From assembly GCF_011065935.2 (NCBI RefSeq), contig NZ_JAAMNH020000001.1, positions 4,671,001 to 4,735,000 of the forward strand: a stretch of 64,000 nucleotides of DNA, read 5' to 3'. The position numbers and the translations under genes are program-made. Source of the DNA: Clostridium estertheticum (GTDB lineage: Bacteria > Bacillota > Clostridia > Clostridiales > Clostridiaceae). Positions 15,496-25,081 of this stretch are shown one piece after another (the stretch's first letter is position 1; each line of letters starts with the position of its first letter). The notes below the pieces were generated by a model. That model saw nothing but the letters and a program-made list of their open reading frames with translations, was not told where the DNA came from and did no database searches.

Positions 15496-17856
15496 TTATT
15501 TAGATGTACCTAAGTACTTATTCAATAAATATTTGAATCTTCCTTCATATTCCTTTAAATATCCCTCCAAAAACTTGTAGTATTCTTTATTATTTACTCC
15601 CACGGCTGATTGTCTGCCATAGAACTCTGCATATGATCCTCCAACTAAAATTACCATTCTTTTTTTAAGCTCCAAATTTACTATTTTTTTTGCAAACTCT
15701 AAATCGCCTTGATCCTCTGGTTTATCTATCCTTATTGCACCTAGTCTATAGATATAATAATTATAAAGTGGTGCAACTTTTTTAGATCTTAATAGCTTAC
15801 TGCGCCTTTTTAAAACTTTTATAATTCTCATTAGAATAAATAATATAACTGAAGCTAATATATTCATTGCCTTAAGTTGAAAATCCGATATTGCCCCTAC
15901 CTTACTTTCGGAAGCTCCTTGTGCTGGATCAATATCCTCAATAATTTTTTTGGGCTTACGAATATTATTTATACCCACATTACCACTATTAACAGTACTT
16001 TTTTGTTCTTCTTCAAGCGCCTTTAATTTCCTTTGCATGTCTTCTGAGGCAGTAGGGGATGCATCTGCTATTGTCCACATATTTGAATATTCTGAAGCTC
16101 CAAGTAGTACTTCACACCAAGCATGAGCGTCAGAATTAGAAACACTATATAATCCGCTAACATCTTTTTTATCAGGTGTTTTGAATCCTTCTACATATCT
16201 TGAAGGAACTCCTGCCATCCTGCACATCACAGTCATTGCCGTATTAAAATAAGTACAGTACCCTTTTTTCTCCTTGAATAAAAAATAATCAACAAATTCA
16301 CTATTCTCAGGTATTACTGAAACCTGTAAATCATACACATAATTTTTTGTTAAATAATTTTTAATTTGTAAGACCTTATCTATACTAGAATGCGCATCCT
16401 TTGTAATATCCTTGACTAAATCGTAAGTCCTTTTAGAAATATTTTCTGGCACCTGGAGATATTTACCATAGTTTTTTACTACTTTAAAATCCTCACTATA
16501 TCTATAAGAAAATTTATCTTCAATAAGAGTATCTTTATTAATAAATATATTTACATCCTTTGGTTTAGGTTGTATCAAATAATCCATAGGCAAAAAATAT
16601 TTATTACCCGATGCATAATCAACTCTTCCTAAAATTTTTGTATAGGAAGCTCTTACATCTTCAATAGTATCAATCACATCACTATATCCATAAAAGTCTA
16701 CAGAATAAGCCTCTTTAACAACTTCTCCACTTAGTGCTGTAGCTGCCTTATCATAATACATGGCCTCCCCCACAGCTGTAAAATTAAAAGCGTAGTTAGG
16801 TACAAATATTGTATTGGTTTTAAATTTTTTGTCTGGATATATAGTTAATGAATTTTTCTTACCTATTGCACTGCTACCATAACTGACAAATTTCATATCT
16901 CCACCGAACAATTTTTTATAATAATTTCCGTTAGCTTTGCCCCATTTATATCCATCATATAGATCCATAACATTACCCTTTAAATAATAAGGCTTATCAC
17001 TTTTAGCCTTAAAAACTTCTTGGTAATCCAGCGAAATAGGTCCACCTAATCTTTTTTCATTATTATTGTAACCAGAGCTAGACAAACTATATCTGTCATT
17101 ATTTGCCGAGGAAGTCCCGGCAGCATCAGAGGCAAATTTATTCTCGAAAAAATTACCAAAGTAAGTTAATTCTTTTCCATTATACTCTTGTGGTAATATA
17201 GTGGCTATTTTAGAAATCATCAATGATACTATAACTCCATAAACTAAAATATAGCTGAATTTTAAAGATACTTTTACGCCTTCATCCTTATACTGCTGAA
17301 TTCTTTTAATATGACTCATAATAATAAAAGTCAATGAGGAAATAAAAATATATATAAACAAATGATGTTTAACTACAAGATAGCTACTAGAAAACCATAA
17401 TGTAATAACTGCCACAAGAGTTACTATTAATATAAATTTCTTCATAAATCTAAAAGTCACCCATAAAATCAGTACAGTAATTAGTGGAATCAATAGGATA
17501 AGTATAATCTTATATTGATAAAAATAAGTAGTAGACCCCTCATATATAAGATCGTTTAAAGTGATAATATTCCCCGAAAAATAATCATTCAACATGCCTT
17601 TTATAGCATAAGCTCTAATTAGATAATAAACACCACCTATACTAAATATAAATAATGTAAACAAAATCTTATAACTTGATTTTCTGAGCACACACTGATA
17701 AAACCAATAAATTAAAAAGCCCATTATGAATAGCAAACTCGTAAATCCATAATTAAAATTTTTAATATAGATACCTTTTTCTAGAAGTCTTAAAATAAAG
17801 TTAAAGTTTATAAATATCAGAACTATGTATATGAGTCTTTCCTTTATCCACTTCAT
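15496..17856 (-). CDS. multi-pass membrane transglutaminase-like protein (TgpA type)
   Basis: A 786-residue membrane protein with about six N-terminal transmembrane segments (1-215) and a large outside region. The transglutaminase/protease-like core is around 480-600. The catalytic triad is visible as Cys in KKGYCTYFNTAM (near 533), His in SDAHAWCEV (near 577) and Asp in WTIADASP (near 597). One more membrane helix near 670-690 is followed by a charged tail of the DUF4129 type. It is the third gene of a MoxR-DUF58-TgpA operon and overlaps the DUF58 gene by 4 nt. Such operons are widespread; the target is unknown but probably a cell-surface protein. Confidence 0.88.
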   Translation of the reverse strand: MKWIKERLIYIVLIFINFNFILRLLEKGIYIKNFNYGFTSLLFIMGFLIYWFYQCVLRKSSYKILFTLFIFSIGGVYYLIRAYAIKGMLNDYFSGNIITLNDLIYEGSTTYFYQYKIILILLIPLITVLILWVTFRFMKKFILIVTLVAVITLWFSSSYLVVKHHLFIYIFISSLTFIIMSHIKRIQQYKDEGVKVSLKFSYILVYGVIVSLMISKIATILPQEYNGKELTYFGNFFENKFASDAAGTSSANNDRYSLSSSGYNNNEKRLGGPISLDYQEVFKAKSDKPYYLKGNVMDLYDGYKWGKANGNYYKKLFGGDMKFVSYGSSAIGKKNSLTIYPDKKFKTNTIFVPNYAFNFTAVGEAMYYDKAATALSGEVVKEAYSVDFYGYSDVIDTIEDVRASYTKILGRVDYASGNKYFLPMDYLIQPKPKDVNIFINKDTLIEDKFSYRYSEDFKVVKNYGKYLQVPENISKRTYDLVKDITKDAHSSIDKVLQIKNYLTKNYVYDLQVSVIPENSEFVDYFLFKEKKGYCTYFNTAMTVMCRMAGVPSRYVEGFKTPDKKDVSGLYSVSNSDAHAWCEVLLGASEYSNMWTIADASPTASEDMQRKLKALEEEQKSTVNSGNVGINNIRKPKKIIEDIDPAQGASESKVGAISDFQLKAMNILASVILFILMRIIKVLKRRSKLLRSKKVAPLYNYYIYRLGAIRIDKPEDQGDLEFAKKIVNLELKKRMVILVGGSYAEFYGRQSAVGVNNKEYYKFLEGYLKEYEGRFKYLLNKYLGTSK

Positions 17857-19037
17857 TGCTTCACCTTCTCTATGATTTGCTTAAAATTAATGCAATCTAT
17901 TCCAACATTTTTAAGAAGATCAATGTTTTTGAAAGTATTTGTATTTTTAAAATTGTTTAAAATATTTGCGTAGTAAAATACATTAACTCTATATCCCATT
18001 CCTTTTAAATTCATAAGCATATTTCTTAAACTATCATCAACAGCTATACTTACAAATCCTATCCAATTTCTTTTAGGTACATGTTGTAGATTTGATTTTA
18101 CAAAACTAGTAAATTCTAGAGTGCCATCACTTTTAGCTTTTAAGAAGTATTCCATTAATCCTTGAAAATCTTCTATAGACTCCATTTCTATATTTTTTTG
18201 CTCTTTTGCATGTATAAATAACTTAGTTCTGATTTTATTAATCATCATATATTTTGCTAGGGACACTAAAAAATCTACCATATCTTCCTCAATAATCTCA
18301 AATAAATCATTATCTAAATTATCGGTATGCATATTTACAAACAAATTACATTCCTTACCCGAAACCGAATCAAAATTCTTCACATATAGTTCTCCATGCT
18401 TAGCACTTAATTTCCAATGTACTTTTTTAAGATTATCTCCTGTATTATACTTTCTTATATCTTTAATTAATGTAAAATCATCAATTCCATTTTTTCCATT
18501 AATAAGATTTTCATAACTATTCCGTCCGCTTAAATTTATATTTCCCAAATCATATACCTTAGGATATACCTTAATATTAAGTTCATTGTGGATATTTATT
18601 ACTGATTTAAATATCAAAAGTAAGTCATTTACCTTAAGAGATATATCTCCAAAATCATAAACTCCCCTTTTAGTAAAAGTGATATTATTATTAATCCATA
18701 TACCCTTGTCCCCGCCTACATAAATCAAATCCCCTTGGTATCCTTGTATTAGTGAGGATAAAACTCTGCTTTCAACATGAACACATGGTGTGGGAATTAC
18801 CCCTAAATTTTCTACTATAATTGTTACATTAGCGATGTCTCCAACATTATATATTTTGCTGTCACATCTAAATTTTGCATATAAACTTTTCTTAGCCATA
18901 CTCATATAAATTATCCCCAAAACTATGCTCACTAAAAATACATAAAATATGGAATATGGTAAATTACCTCCTGATATAAAAGCGAAAATAAAAGCTACAA
19001 TGCTTAGAAATACTATTTTTTTATCTACCCTAATCAT
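17853..19037 (-). CDS. DUF58 domain protein
   Basis: A 394-residue protein with two close N-terminal membrane segments (about 6-50) and an outer beta-rich region. The DUF58 motif lies around 185-225 (DFTLIKDIRKYNTGDNLKKV, HWKLSAKHGELYVKNF). DUF58 proteins have a von Willebrand A-like fold and work with MoxR ATPases. It begins one base after the MoxR stop codon and overlaps the transglutaminase start by 4 nt, so the three are translationally coupled. Its exact role is undescribed; assembly or activation of the transglutaminase-like partner is a reasonable inference. Confidence 0.88.
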   Translation of the reverse strand: MIRVDKKIVFLSIVAFIFAFISGGNLPYSIFYVFLVSIVLGIIYMSMAKKSLYAKFRCDSKIYNVGDIANVTIIVENLGVIPTPCVHVESRVLSSLIQGYQGDLIYVGGDKGIWINNNITFTKRGVYDFGDISLKVNDLLLIFKSVINIHNELNIKVYPKVYDLGNINLSGRNSYENLINGKNGIDDFTLIKDIRKYNTGDNLKKVHWKLSAKHGELYVKNFDSVSGKECNLFVNMHTDNLDNDLFEIIEEDMVDFLVSLAKYMMINKIRTKLFIHAKEQKNIEMESIEDFQGLMEYFLKAKSDGTLEFTSFVKSNLQHVPKRNWIGFVSIAVDDSLRNMLMNLKGMGYRVNVFYYANILNNFKNTNTFKNIDLLKNVGIDCINFKQIIEKVKQ

Positions 19038-19038
19038 G

Positions 19039-19980
19039 CTATTTAACCTTAGGAACTTGAATGGTTCTTAAAATATCTAAAATCACCTGCGACCTGCTAT
19101 AATTATTAGCTCTAGCTGATGAGGTCAAGGTTATTCTATGGCTTAACACAATCATTACATTTTCTTTTATATCCTCAGGTATAATATAATCTCGCCCATT
19201 AATAAGCGCAGTTGCTTGTGCAACTCGTTGCAGCGCTAAGGATGCTCTTATGCTTCCTCCTAAAAGTATAAAAGTATTATGCCGAGTGGCATTAACTATT
19301 TTAACTATATATTCATTTAATTCTTTTTCCACATGAATTTCTCTAACTTTTTTCTGTAAATATATGATATCATCATCTGTGGCTACTGGTTCTAATTCTT
19401 CAATAGGATTACTTTGCCTATATAGATCTAATATATCCTCTTCAGCATCTGAGTGAGGGTAACCTATACTTACTTTAATCATAAATCTATCTAATTGTGC
19501 CTCTGGTAATGAAAAAGTACCTTCATACTCTATAGGATTTTCAGTGGCTAAAACTAGGAATGGTTCTTTTAGCTTATATGTAATTCCACCTTCTGAAATT
19601 TGTTTTTCCTCCATTGCCTCAAGCAGTGCAGACTGTGTTTTAGGCGATGTTCGATTTATCTCATCCGCCAGTACTATACTAGAATAAATAGGTCCCTTTT
19701 TATATTCAAACTCCATGGTCTTTTGGTTATATATAGATACCCCAATAATATCTGAAGGTAAAAGATCCGGTGTAAATTGAATTCTACTGTATGATAAACT
19801 TAATGACTTTGCTAAGGCTTTTATGAGTGTGGTTTTTCCTACCCCTGGAACATCTTCAATTAAAATATGACCATTAGCTAATATTCCTTTTAATATATTG
19901 TATACTTCAAGTCTCTTTCCCAAAATAACTTTTTCTATATTATCTGCAATCTTATGAACTAATTCCACTTCATTTGTCAT
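19039..19980 (-). CDS. MoxR-family AAA+ ATPase
   Basis: Cytoplasmic AAA+ chaperone-like ATPase. The 313-residue protein has Walker A in EDVPGVGKTTLIKALA (about 38-53), Walker B VLADEINRTSPKTQSALLEA (about 105-124), and the sensor region ATENPIEYEGTFSLPEAQLD ending with an arginine finger DRFM. Length is typical for MoxR. It starts after AGGGGGGATATATT and leads the operon with DUF58 and a transglutaminase-like membrane protein. MoxR proteins usually help insert cofactors or mature von Willebrand A-fold partners; here the DUF58 protein is the obvious partner. Confidence 0.93.
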   Translation of the reverse strand: MTNEVELVHKIADNIEKVILGKRLEVYNILKGILANGHILIEDVPGVGKTTLIKALAKSLSLSYSRIQFTPDLLPSDIIGVSIYNQKTMEFEYKKGPIYSSIVLADEINRTSPKTQSALLEAMEEKQISEGGITYKLKEPFLVLATENPIEYEGTFSLPEAQLDRFMIKVSIGYPHSDAEEDILDLYRQSNPIEELEPVATDDDIIYLQKKVREIHVEKELNEYIVKIVNATRHNTFILLGGSIRASLALQRVAQATALINGRDYIIPEDIKENVMIVLSHRITLTSSARANNYSRSQVILDILRTIQVPKVK

Positions 19981-20158
19981 AATATATCCCCCCTATCAAC
20001 TTAAGTTAAAAATACTATAATATTATGTCATTTATATAATATTATAGTATTTATATAATATCATGTTATTAATTATTTATCCATTAGTTCAATTATTTAA
20101 CTTAGATTTTTCTATAATTTGTAGTTGTTCTATCCCACCCTAAAACATTTCTTAAATA

Positions 20159-20195
20159 TTATACTTTTCGTTATAGCATAATATAAGAAAAAACA
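20159..20195. repeat. end fragment of palindromic repeat family 1
   Basis: The sequence ACTTTTCGTTATAGCATAAT plus TAAGAAAAAAC matches the right end of the family 1 element at 14522-14555 almost exactly. The rest of the element is missing. It lies directly after the VanW gene terminator, and on the minus strand it supplies that terminator's T-run (TTTTTTCTTA). Confidence 0.75.
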
Positions 20196-20220
20196 TAACG
20201 CTAATTAAAACGTTATGTTT
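20191..20220 (-). terminator. terminator of the VanW gene
   Basis: A 10-bp stem (20191-20200 with 20211-20220, AAACATAACG/CGTTATGTTT) with a 10-nt loop. On the minus strand it is followed by TTTCTTA, contributed by the family 1 repeat end. It lies 18 bp past the stop codon. Confidence 0.75.
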
Positions 20221-20237
20221 TCATATATATATATCTA

Positions 20238-21626
20238 TTATTGTGCAACTACTGGAGGTACTACTGGGGCTATGGTGCCCTTCTTCTTAGTACCAACTTT
20301 TACAATTCCATTAATAACGTTAAAAGTATCCTTATTTATAACCACTGTATTAATTAGTTTACCATTTTCAAAGGTTTTTCTAGATACTTTAACCTTATAT
20401 CCATTATAACCAGGTTTAACAATTTCACTCTCACCTTCGTACTTAGTTGGATCTTTTACTATTTCTGTTTTAGGTTGAGTAACTTCCAATATCTCACTTG
20501 TAATTTCATAAGTTCTGTTAGTTAATGTGGAATTAGAATAAATATTGAAATATACGTTTCTGTTTGATACAATGCCTTCAATAAATATTGGATACTTATA
20601 GGTATTTTTAAACTTATAATCAAGATTGCCATAATCTACTGTAGCATCCTGTCCTTTTGGAATATATCCTGAAGAAATTGTATGATGAGTTCTTTCTACA
20701 GAAACAAGCTCAGTACCAAGTATTGCATTATACAGAGTAGATGAAACCTGACATATCCCACCACCTAGACCTTGTTCTATTTTATCTCCAATAATTACTC
20801 CTGCGCTTTGATAGCCTCTCGCTGCTGTTCTCTGTCCTACTGTCCCATTAAAGCTAAACACATCTCCAGGCATTAATAGTGTCCCATTAATACTTTTAGT
20901 GGATAGTCCTATATTAGTTGCTCTGCCTTCTGCGGAGCTTGCAAAGTTCGTAGTATAAGTGGATATTCTTGTATTTATTGCCTTTAAAGCCGTCGCTGAA
21001 ACTTTAGGTTTTACTTGGGTCACTGGGGCCACAATACTTATAACATCAGCAGAAAGAACACCATTGATTTTGCTTTTGATATCTTTTTTTAATACATCTT
21101 CTTGTAACTGCCTTCCAACCACATCATTAGTAACACTAAATCGACCACTACTAACCATAGTTATAGTTGCATCTACAGCCTTTTTATTTATATCTTTAGT
21201 TATTTCCCCTAGCTTTTGATCAACAATCTTATCATTATATTCAAAGGTTAGCTTTATTTGCTTTACAACAGGATTTTTTATAGCTTTATATTTTTGAAAC
21301 ATATTCATTTCTCTTCCATAGCTGTATGCCTCTTCTATTGCTTCATTAATATTATACTTTGCATCTAGCATTGAGTAGTCTAAAGTATATTTTTTCTCCT
21401 CAGTTACTATATCAATTTTTTTCTTAATCACTTGGCTTGAATACTTGTCCATCATTAATTTTTGGGCTTCTTCCTTAGTTTTCCCTGTTAAATCTTCATT
21501 TTCTATTTTAACTGTAGGTAAAATCAACGAATCCCAATGTTTTACTTCAACATAAGCATAGCTAGTAAATATAACCGTACCTAACAAAATTAAAATTCCT
21601 ACTATTATAATTGCTTTTTTCTTCAT
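20238..21626 (-). CDS. VanW family cell-surface protein with peptidoglycan-binding and G5-like regions
   Basis: Membrane-anchored envelope protein of 462 residues. An N-terminal helix (4-25) anchors it, followed by two peptidoglycan-binding type 4 regions (about 40-205). The VanW domain is at about 215-370, with VFSFNGTVGQRTAARGYQ, GGGICQVSSTLYNA and RTHHTISSGYIPKG. A G5-like C-terminal domain runs from about 390-450 with the IVKPGYNGYKVKVSRK segment, ending in a short proline tail. Despite the name, VanW proteins do not by themselves confer vancomycin resistance. It is monocistronic with its own terminator. The role is probably at the cell wall; the activity is unknown. Confidence 0.88.
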   Translation of the reverse strand: MKKKAIIIVGILILLGTVIFTSYAYVEVKHWDSLILPTVKIENEDLTGKTKEEAQKLMMDKYSSQVIKKKIDIVTEEKKYTLDYSMLDAKYNINEAIEEAYSYGREMNMFQKYKAIKNPVVKQIKLTFEYNDKIVDQKLGEITKDINKKAVDATITMVSSGRFSVTNDVVGRQLQEDVLKKDIKSKINGVLSADVISIVAPVTQVKPKVSATALKAINTRISTYTTNFASSAEGRATNIGLSTKSINGTLLMPGDVFSFNGTVGQRTAARGYQSAGVIIGDKIEQGLGGGICQVSSTLYNAILGTELVSVERTHHTISSGYIPKGQDATVDYGNLDYKFKNTYKYPIFIEGIVSNRNVYFNIYSNSTLTNRTYEITSEILEVTQPKTEIVKDPTKYEGESEIVKPGYNGYKVKVSRKTFENGKLINTVVINKDTFNVINGIVKVGTKKKGTIAPVVPPVVAQ

Positions 21627-21812
21627 ATAAATTCTCCTTCTCTACTCGTAAATATTATACTACAAACAAACTAATATTCCTATATACTTTTATTTTTTTA
21701 TGCTCGATTTTCATAGCTATTTATTATTTTAAATTAAATATTTTAGTTTAAATTTAACATTTTTTATGATAATATTATGCCAATACTAATTTCATCTATA
21801 AGGAGTGGTAAT

Positions 21813-22853
21813 ATGAATTATAATGAAGATAAAATTAAATACTATTTAAAAAATATTCTATCAATAGGTAGTCCTTCTGGTTATACTGAAAAAATTATGG
21901 ATTACATAAAAGAAGAGCTTCAAATATTAAACGTTCCACACTTCACTACTAATAAAGGTGCTGTTGTGGTTACCCTTAAAGGCAAAAATGATGAATACCA
22001 AAGGACGCTCTCTGCTCATGTAGATACACTTGGTGCAATGGTTAAACAAATTAATTCCAGTGGATCCCTTGCAATAGATCCTATTGGTGGATTCATGATG
22101 AATTCAATAGAAGGTGAAAACTGCACTATTGAAACTATCCAGGGTAAAACCTTCACAGGAACTATTCAAAGCACAAAACCTTCAGTACATATTAGTGGTG
22201 ACCAGGCTCGCGAACTTAAAAGAACCCCGGAAAATATGGAAGTAATTCTTGATGAAAAAATTTCTTCAAAAAAAGAAGTTGAAGAACTAGGCCTCAACGT
22301 TGGTGATTTTATTTGCTTCGATACAAGAACACTATTTACTGAAAAAGGCTTTATAAAATCTAGGCATCTGGATGATAAAGCTTCAGTTGCAATTTTACTT
22401 TATGCTATAAAACACATTGTAGAAAGTAGCATTGAACTTCCATATACAACTAATATATTTATTAGCAATTATGAAGAAGTTGGGCATGGAGCTTCTGCTT
22501 CGATGCCAGAAAAAACTAAAGAGTTTGTATCTGTAGATATGGGTTGTCCAGGTCTTGATCAAAACTCTTCTGAATATAGTGTTTGTATCTGTGCCAAAGA
22601 CTCATCAGGTCCTTATGATTTAAGACTTCGAAAAAAATTAACAGATATATGTATAAAAGAAAACATAGATTATAAAATAGATGTTTATCCACATTATGGT
22701 TCTGATGCTTCAGCTGCCTTAAGAGCTGGCTATGATATAAAAACAGCTTTAATTGGGGCTGGTATTTTTGCTTCTCATGGTTATGAAAGAACTCATATGG
22801 ATTCTATATTATGCACTTTGGATTTAATAATTAAATACTGCATAGCTGAGTAA
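21813..22853 (+). CDS. M42 family metallo-aminopeptidase
   Basis: Cytosolic dinuclear zinc aminopeptidase related to PepA/YsdC/FrvX, probably trimming peptides. The 346-residue product shows the metal-ligand pattern: LSAHVDTLGAMV, RHLDDKASVAIL, NYEEVGHGAS, SVDMGCPG and a C-terminal ASHGYERTHMDS. The start at 21813 is chosen because AAGGAGTGG lies just upstream; an in-frame ATG 36 bp earlier has no binding site. It is convergent with the propeller protein gene and shares a bidirectional terminator with it. Confidence 0.93.
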   Translation: MNYNEDKIKYYLKNILSIGSPSGYTEKIMDYIKEELQILNVPHFTTNKGAVVVTLKGKNDEYQRTLSAHVDTLGAMVKQINSSGSLAIDPIGGFMMNSIEGENCTIETIQGKTFTGTIQSTKPSVHISGDQARELKRTPENMEVILDEKISSKKEVEELGLNVGDFICFDTRTLFTEKGFIKSRHLDDKASVAILLYAIKHIVESSIELPYTTNIFISNYEEVGHGASASMPEKTKEFVSVDMGCPGLDQNSSEYSVCICAKDSSGPYDLRLRKKLTDICIKENIDYKIDVYPHYGSDASAALRAGYDIKTALIGAGIFASHGYERTHMDSILCTLDLIIKYCIAE

Positions 22854-22880
22854 GACTCATAAAATTAGAAGAACAAGAAA

Positions 22881-22923
22881 TATAAAATTGGTAGTAGAAA
22901 TTTTTCTACTACCAATTTTATAT
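22881..22923. terminator. bidirectional terminator
   Basis: A perfect stem of about 20 bp (TATAAAATTGGTAGTAGAAA and its complement) lies between the convergent M42 peptidase and propeller genes. A/T-rich flanks on both sides serve either direction. Confidence 0.85.
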
Positions 22924-22932
22924 TATAATTAT

Positions 22933-24303
22933 TTATTTATCTATGTTAAACTTAATGAATTCAAACATTTGTGCATCATTGTTTTTTCTAATAACATATA
23001 TTTCTTTATTGTTAGAAGACCAAATACTCTCATAATAGCTATATTTACTAGTTACATTAAGGTCACTAGTAACACTTCCACTTCTTACAGCATCTGCCCA
23101 GGATTGAATACTATCACCATTGATATTAACTTCGTTATTTGTTAAACTATGGGTGTTTTCAGTTACTAAATCAAAAACCCATAAGCTAGAAAATGTTTTT
23201 TGAATATAAACATCTTTTTTAACAGTATTTGCATCATAGTTCTGAGTTTCTTTATCTTCCTTTACATAACTTATTGTGTTACCGTCATCAGAAAAAGCAG
23301 GATATTTACCATTATCCACAAACCTTTTATTAGTTGTTGCTAAAGTTAGGATAAATATTTTACCTTCATTTTCATAAACTAACTTTTTACCATCTTTTGA
23401 TACCATAGGATCTTTTCCATCTACAAGTTTACTAGATTCTTGGCCATTTTTATCTGTTAAATAGATAGCTCCATTTTTTTCACCAATATCCCCATTTTCT
23501 AAGGTTACCTTTTCTGATTTATAATAAATTATTCCATCATTAGGTGTAAAATTAGGCTTTTCAACTATTTGAGTCTTATCATTATAAGTTATTAATTTTT
23601 TCTCATTTGATGACTGCATATCCTTTACAAATATACCGCCATCTTTAACACTAACTAGGCTCTTTCCACCAACAGAATACCTTGAATCGTAGAATTTCAA
23701 ACTTAAAACTACATCTTCTTTGATCTCTGTTTTAGGTACATTTACTGGACCTGTCACAACTGTTGAAACACTAGAATTTTTATGGTCCTTAACTAAGCCT
23801 TCATTTATGTTGTCATCACTTACCTCTGTATTTACCTTACTTGGGTTTTTATTAACTGCATTACTATTCTTATTACTATATTTTTCTAAAAGATTACCAA
23901 CAGTGCTACCTTCACTACCACTTGCTATACTTGGTATACTATTGATGTTTGCTACTGCAACTTTAGGTTGTAGCAAATTTGTATTTGTACTATTTTTGCC
24001 ACTATTTATTGGACTAATAACATCAGTTTTCTCTTCACCCTTTGCAAATATATTTTTACTTGGAACATCTATAACCTTAAATATTGTCCCACTTACAAAT
24101 ACGCAAATTACAAAGCCCGAAGCAATTTTAAAATATTTGCTTTGTTTAAAGTTATTTTTACGTTTAGGCAGTTCTGTAATATTGTTGTATTTATCTCCAA
24201 ATAATATTCTGTTTTTTAAATCGCATTTAAATTCCTCATCAATAACAATCTTTGCTGCATCATTACACAATAATCTCTCTACGTAAAATTCGTTGCTAAC
24301 CAA
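22933..24303 (-). CDS. putative membrane partner of an ECF sigma factor, propeller-like
   Basis: A 456-residue protein with a cytoplasmic N-terminal segment (1-57), one transmembrane helix (about 58-77), an Asn/Ser-rich linker (about 80-190) and an outer C-terminal region. The outer region has recurring strands such as GIFVKDMQS, GAIYLTDKNG, GKIFILTLAT and SLWVFDLVTEN, resembling a TolB-type beta-propeller. It starts with TTG at 24303, with its GGAGGTGATG box inside the last codons of the sigma gene, so the two are translationally coupled. Topology and position suggest an anti-sigma or sensor protein. No known anti-sigma domain was recognised. Confidence 0.75.
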   Translation of the reverse strand: MVSNEFYVERLLCNDAAKIVIDEEFKCDLKNRILFGDKYNNITELPKRKNNFKQSKYFKIASGFVICVFVSGTIFKVIDVPSKNIFAKGEEKTDVISPINSGKNSTNTNLLQPKVAVANINSIPSIASGSEGSTVGNLLEKYSNKNSNAVNKNPSKVNTEVSDDNINEGLVKDHKNSSVSTVVTGPVNVPKTEIKEDVVLSLKFYDSRYSVGGKSLVSVKDGGIFVKDMQSSNEKKLITYNDKTQIVEKPNFTPNDGIIYYKSEKVTLENGDIGEKNGAIYLTDKNGQESSKLVDGKDPMVSKDGKKLVYENEGKIFILTLATTNKRFVDNGKYPAFSDDGNTISYVKEDKETQNYDANTVKKDVYIQKTFSSLWVFDLVTENTHSLTNNEVNINGDSIQSWADAVRSGSVTSDLNVTSKYSYYESIWSSNNKEIYVIRKNNDAQMFEFIKFNIDK

Positions 24304-24802
24304 TTACATCACCTCCTAAACTATGTTCATAATTTTTCTTAATTTTCTTTATAGCCCTTGAAATAGTTGACTTAACAGTATTTTCTGCTACATTTACTGT
24401 TTCTGCAATTTCTCTAAATTTGAGACCACCATAAAATCTCAAATAAAGCATTTTTTTTGTATCTTCTGGTAATCCATCAATTATTTTTTTCACTCCATTA
24501 AACTCATCTCTGATAACAATATCCTCATATCCAAAATCTTCATCCCCTCTATCCAAAAAACTTTCGATGGGGATTACTTTGCTGTTTTTTCTATAAAAAT
24601 CTATAATAGTATTATGAGCTATACGAAAAATCCAATTTTTGCTTGCTTCTACCTCAGTAATTTTATCTTTATTTTCAAATATTTTAGTAAACACAGTTGC
24701 TATTATATCTTCTGCGTTCCATTTATTTTTTACAGAAACAAAAATATATCTGTACACGCAATCATAGTACATATCATAAAGCTGTTCGAACTTGCTTTGC
24801 AT
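24296..24802 (-). CDS. ECF-type RNA polymerase sigma factor
   Basis: Alternative sigma factor of 168 residues. Region 2 spans about 4-70 (FEQLYDMYYDCVYRYIFVSV, WNAEDIIATVFTKIFEN, NWIFRIAHNTIIDFYRK). Region 4 spans about 108-160 (GLPEDTKKMLYLRFYGGLKF, REIAETVNVAENTVKSTISR). There is no region 3, as expected for extracytoplasmic function sigmas. The stop codon lies within 8 bp of the overlapping start of the membrane propeller gene, implying a regulatory pair. The inducing signal is unknown. Confidence 0.92.
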   Translation of the reverse strand: MQSKFEQLYDMYYDCVYRYIFVSVKNKWNAEDIIATVFTKIFENKDKITEVEASKNWIFRIAHNTIIDFYRKNSKVIPIESFLDRGDEDFGYEDIVIRDEFNGVKKIIDGLPEDTKKMLYLRFYGGLKFREIAETVNVAENTVKSTISRAIKKIKKNYEHSLGGDVIG

Positions 24803-25014
24803 TAAGAAGTACCCCCATTATAATTTGTTAATTCTAATATCACTAGTTATTAAAAAAACATTTCGATTAATATACGTGGCTTTTTATATTTAGTTGCATA
24901 ATTTACTAATTTTTATGTAAAATATTTAGAAATATTTAGAAATATTATAACATAATTTGAATATTACTAATGTTATTTATAAAATAAAATATTGTATTTT
25001 GAAAATTAGAACAA

Positions 25015-25064
25015 AAATCCACAATAAATATAAAATTTTGTAATTTTATATTTATTGTGGATTT
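25015..25064 (-). terminator. long-stem terminator of sleB
   Basis: A perfect 23-bp stem (25015-25037 with 25042-25064) with a 4-nt loop, followed on the minus strand by TTTTTGTTC. It lies 17 bp past the sleB stop. The rest of the gap up to 24803 is plain AT-rich DNA. Confidence 0.85.
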
Positions 25065-25081
25065 TACTTATTATAAATTAA

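Noticed and set aside
20238..21626. Vancomycin resistance gene
   Set aside because: VanW-domain surface proteins are common housekeeping proteins; no vanA/B/H/X genes are nearby.
23720..24286. 188-residue leucine/phenylalanine-rich open frame on the plus strand
   Set aside because: Complement of the Asn/Ser-rich linker and membrane segment of the propeller gene; composition is what an antisense frame would give.
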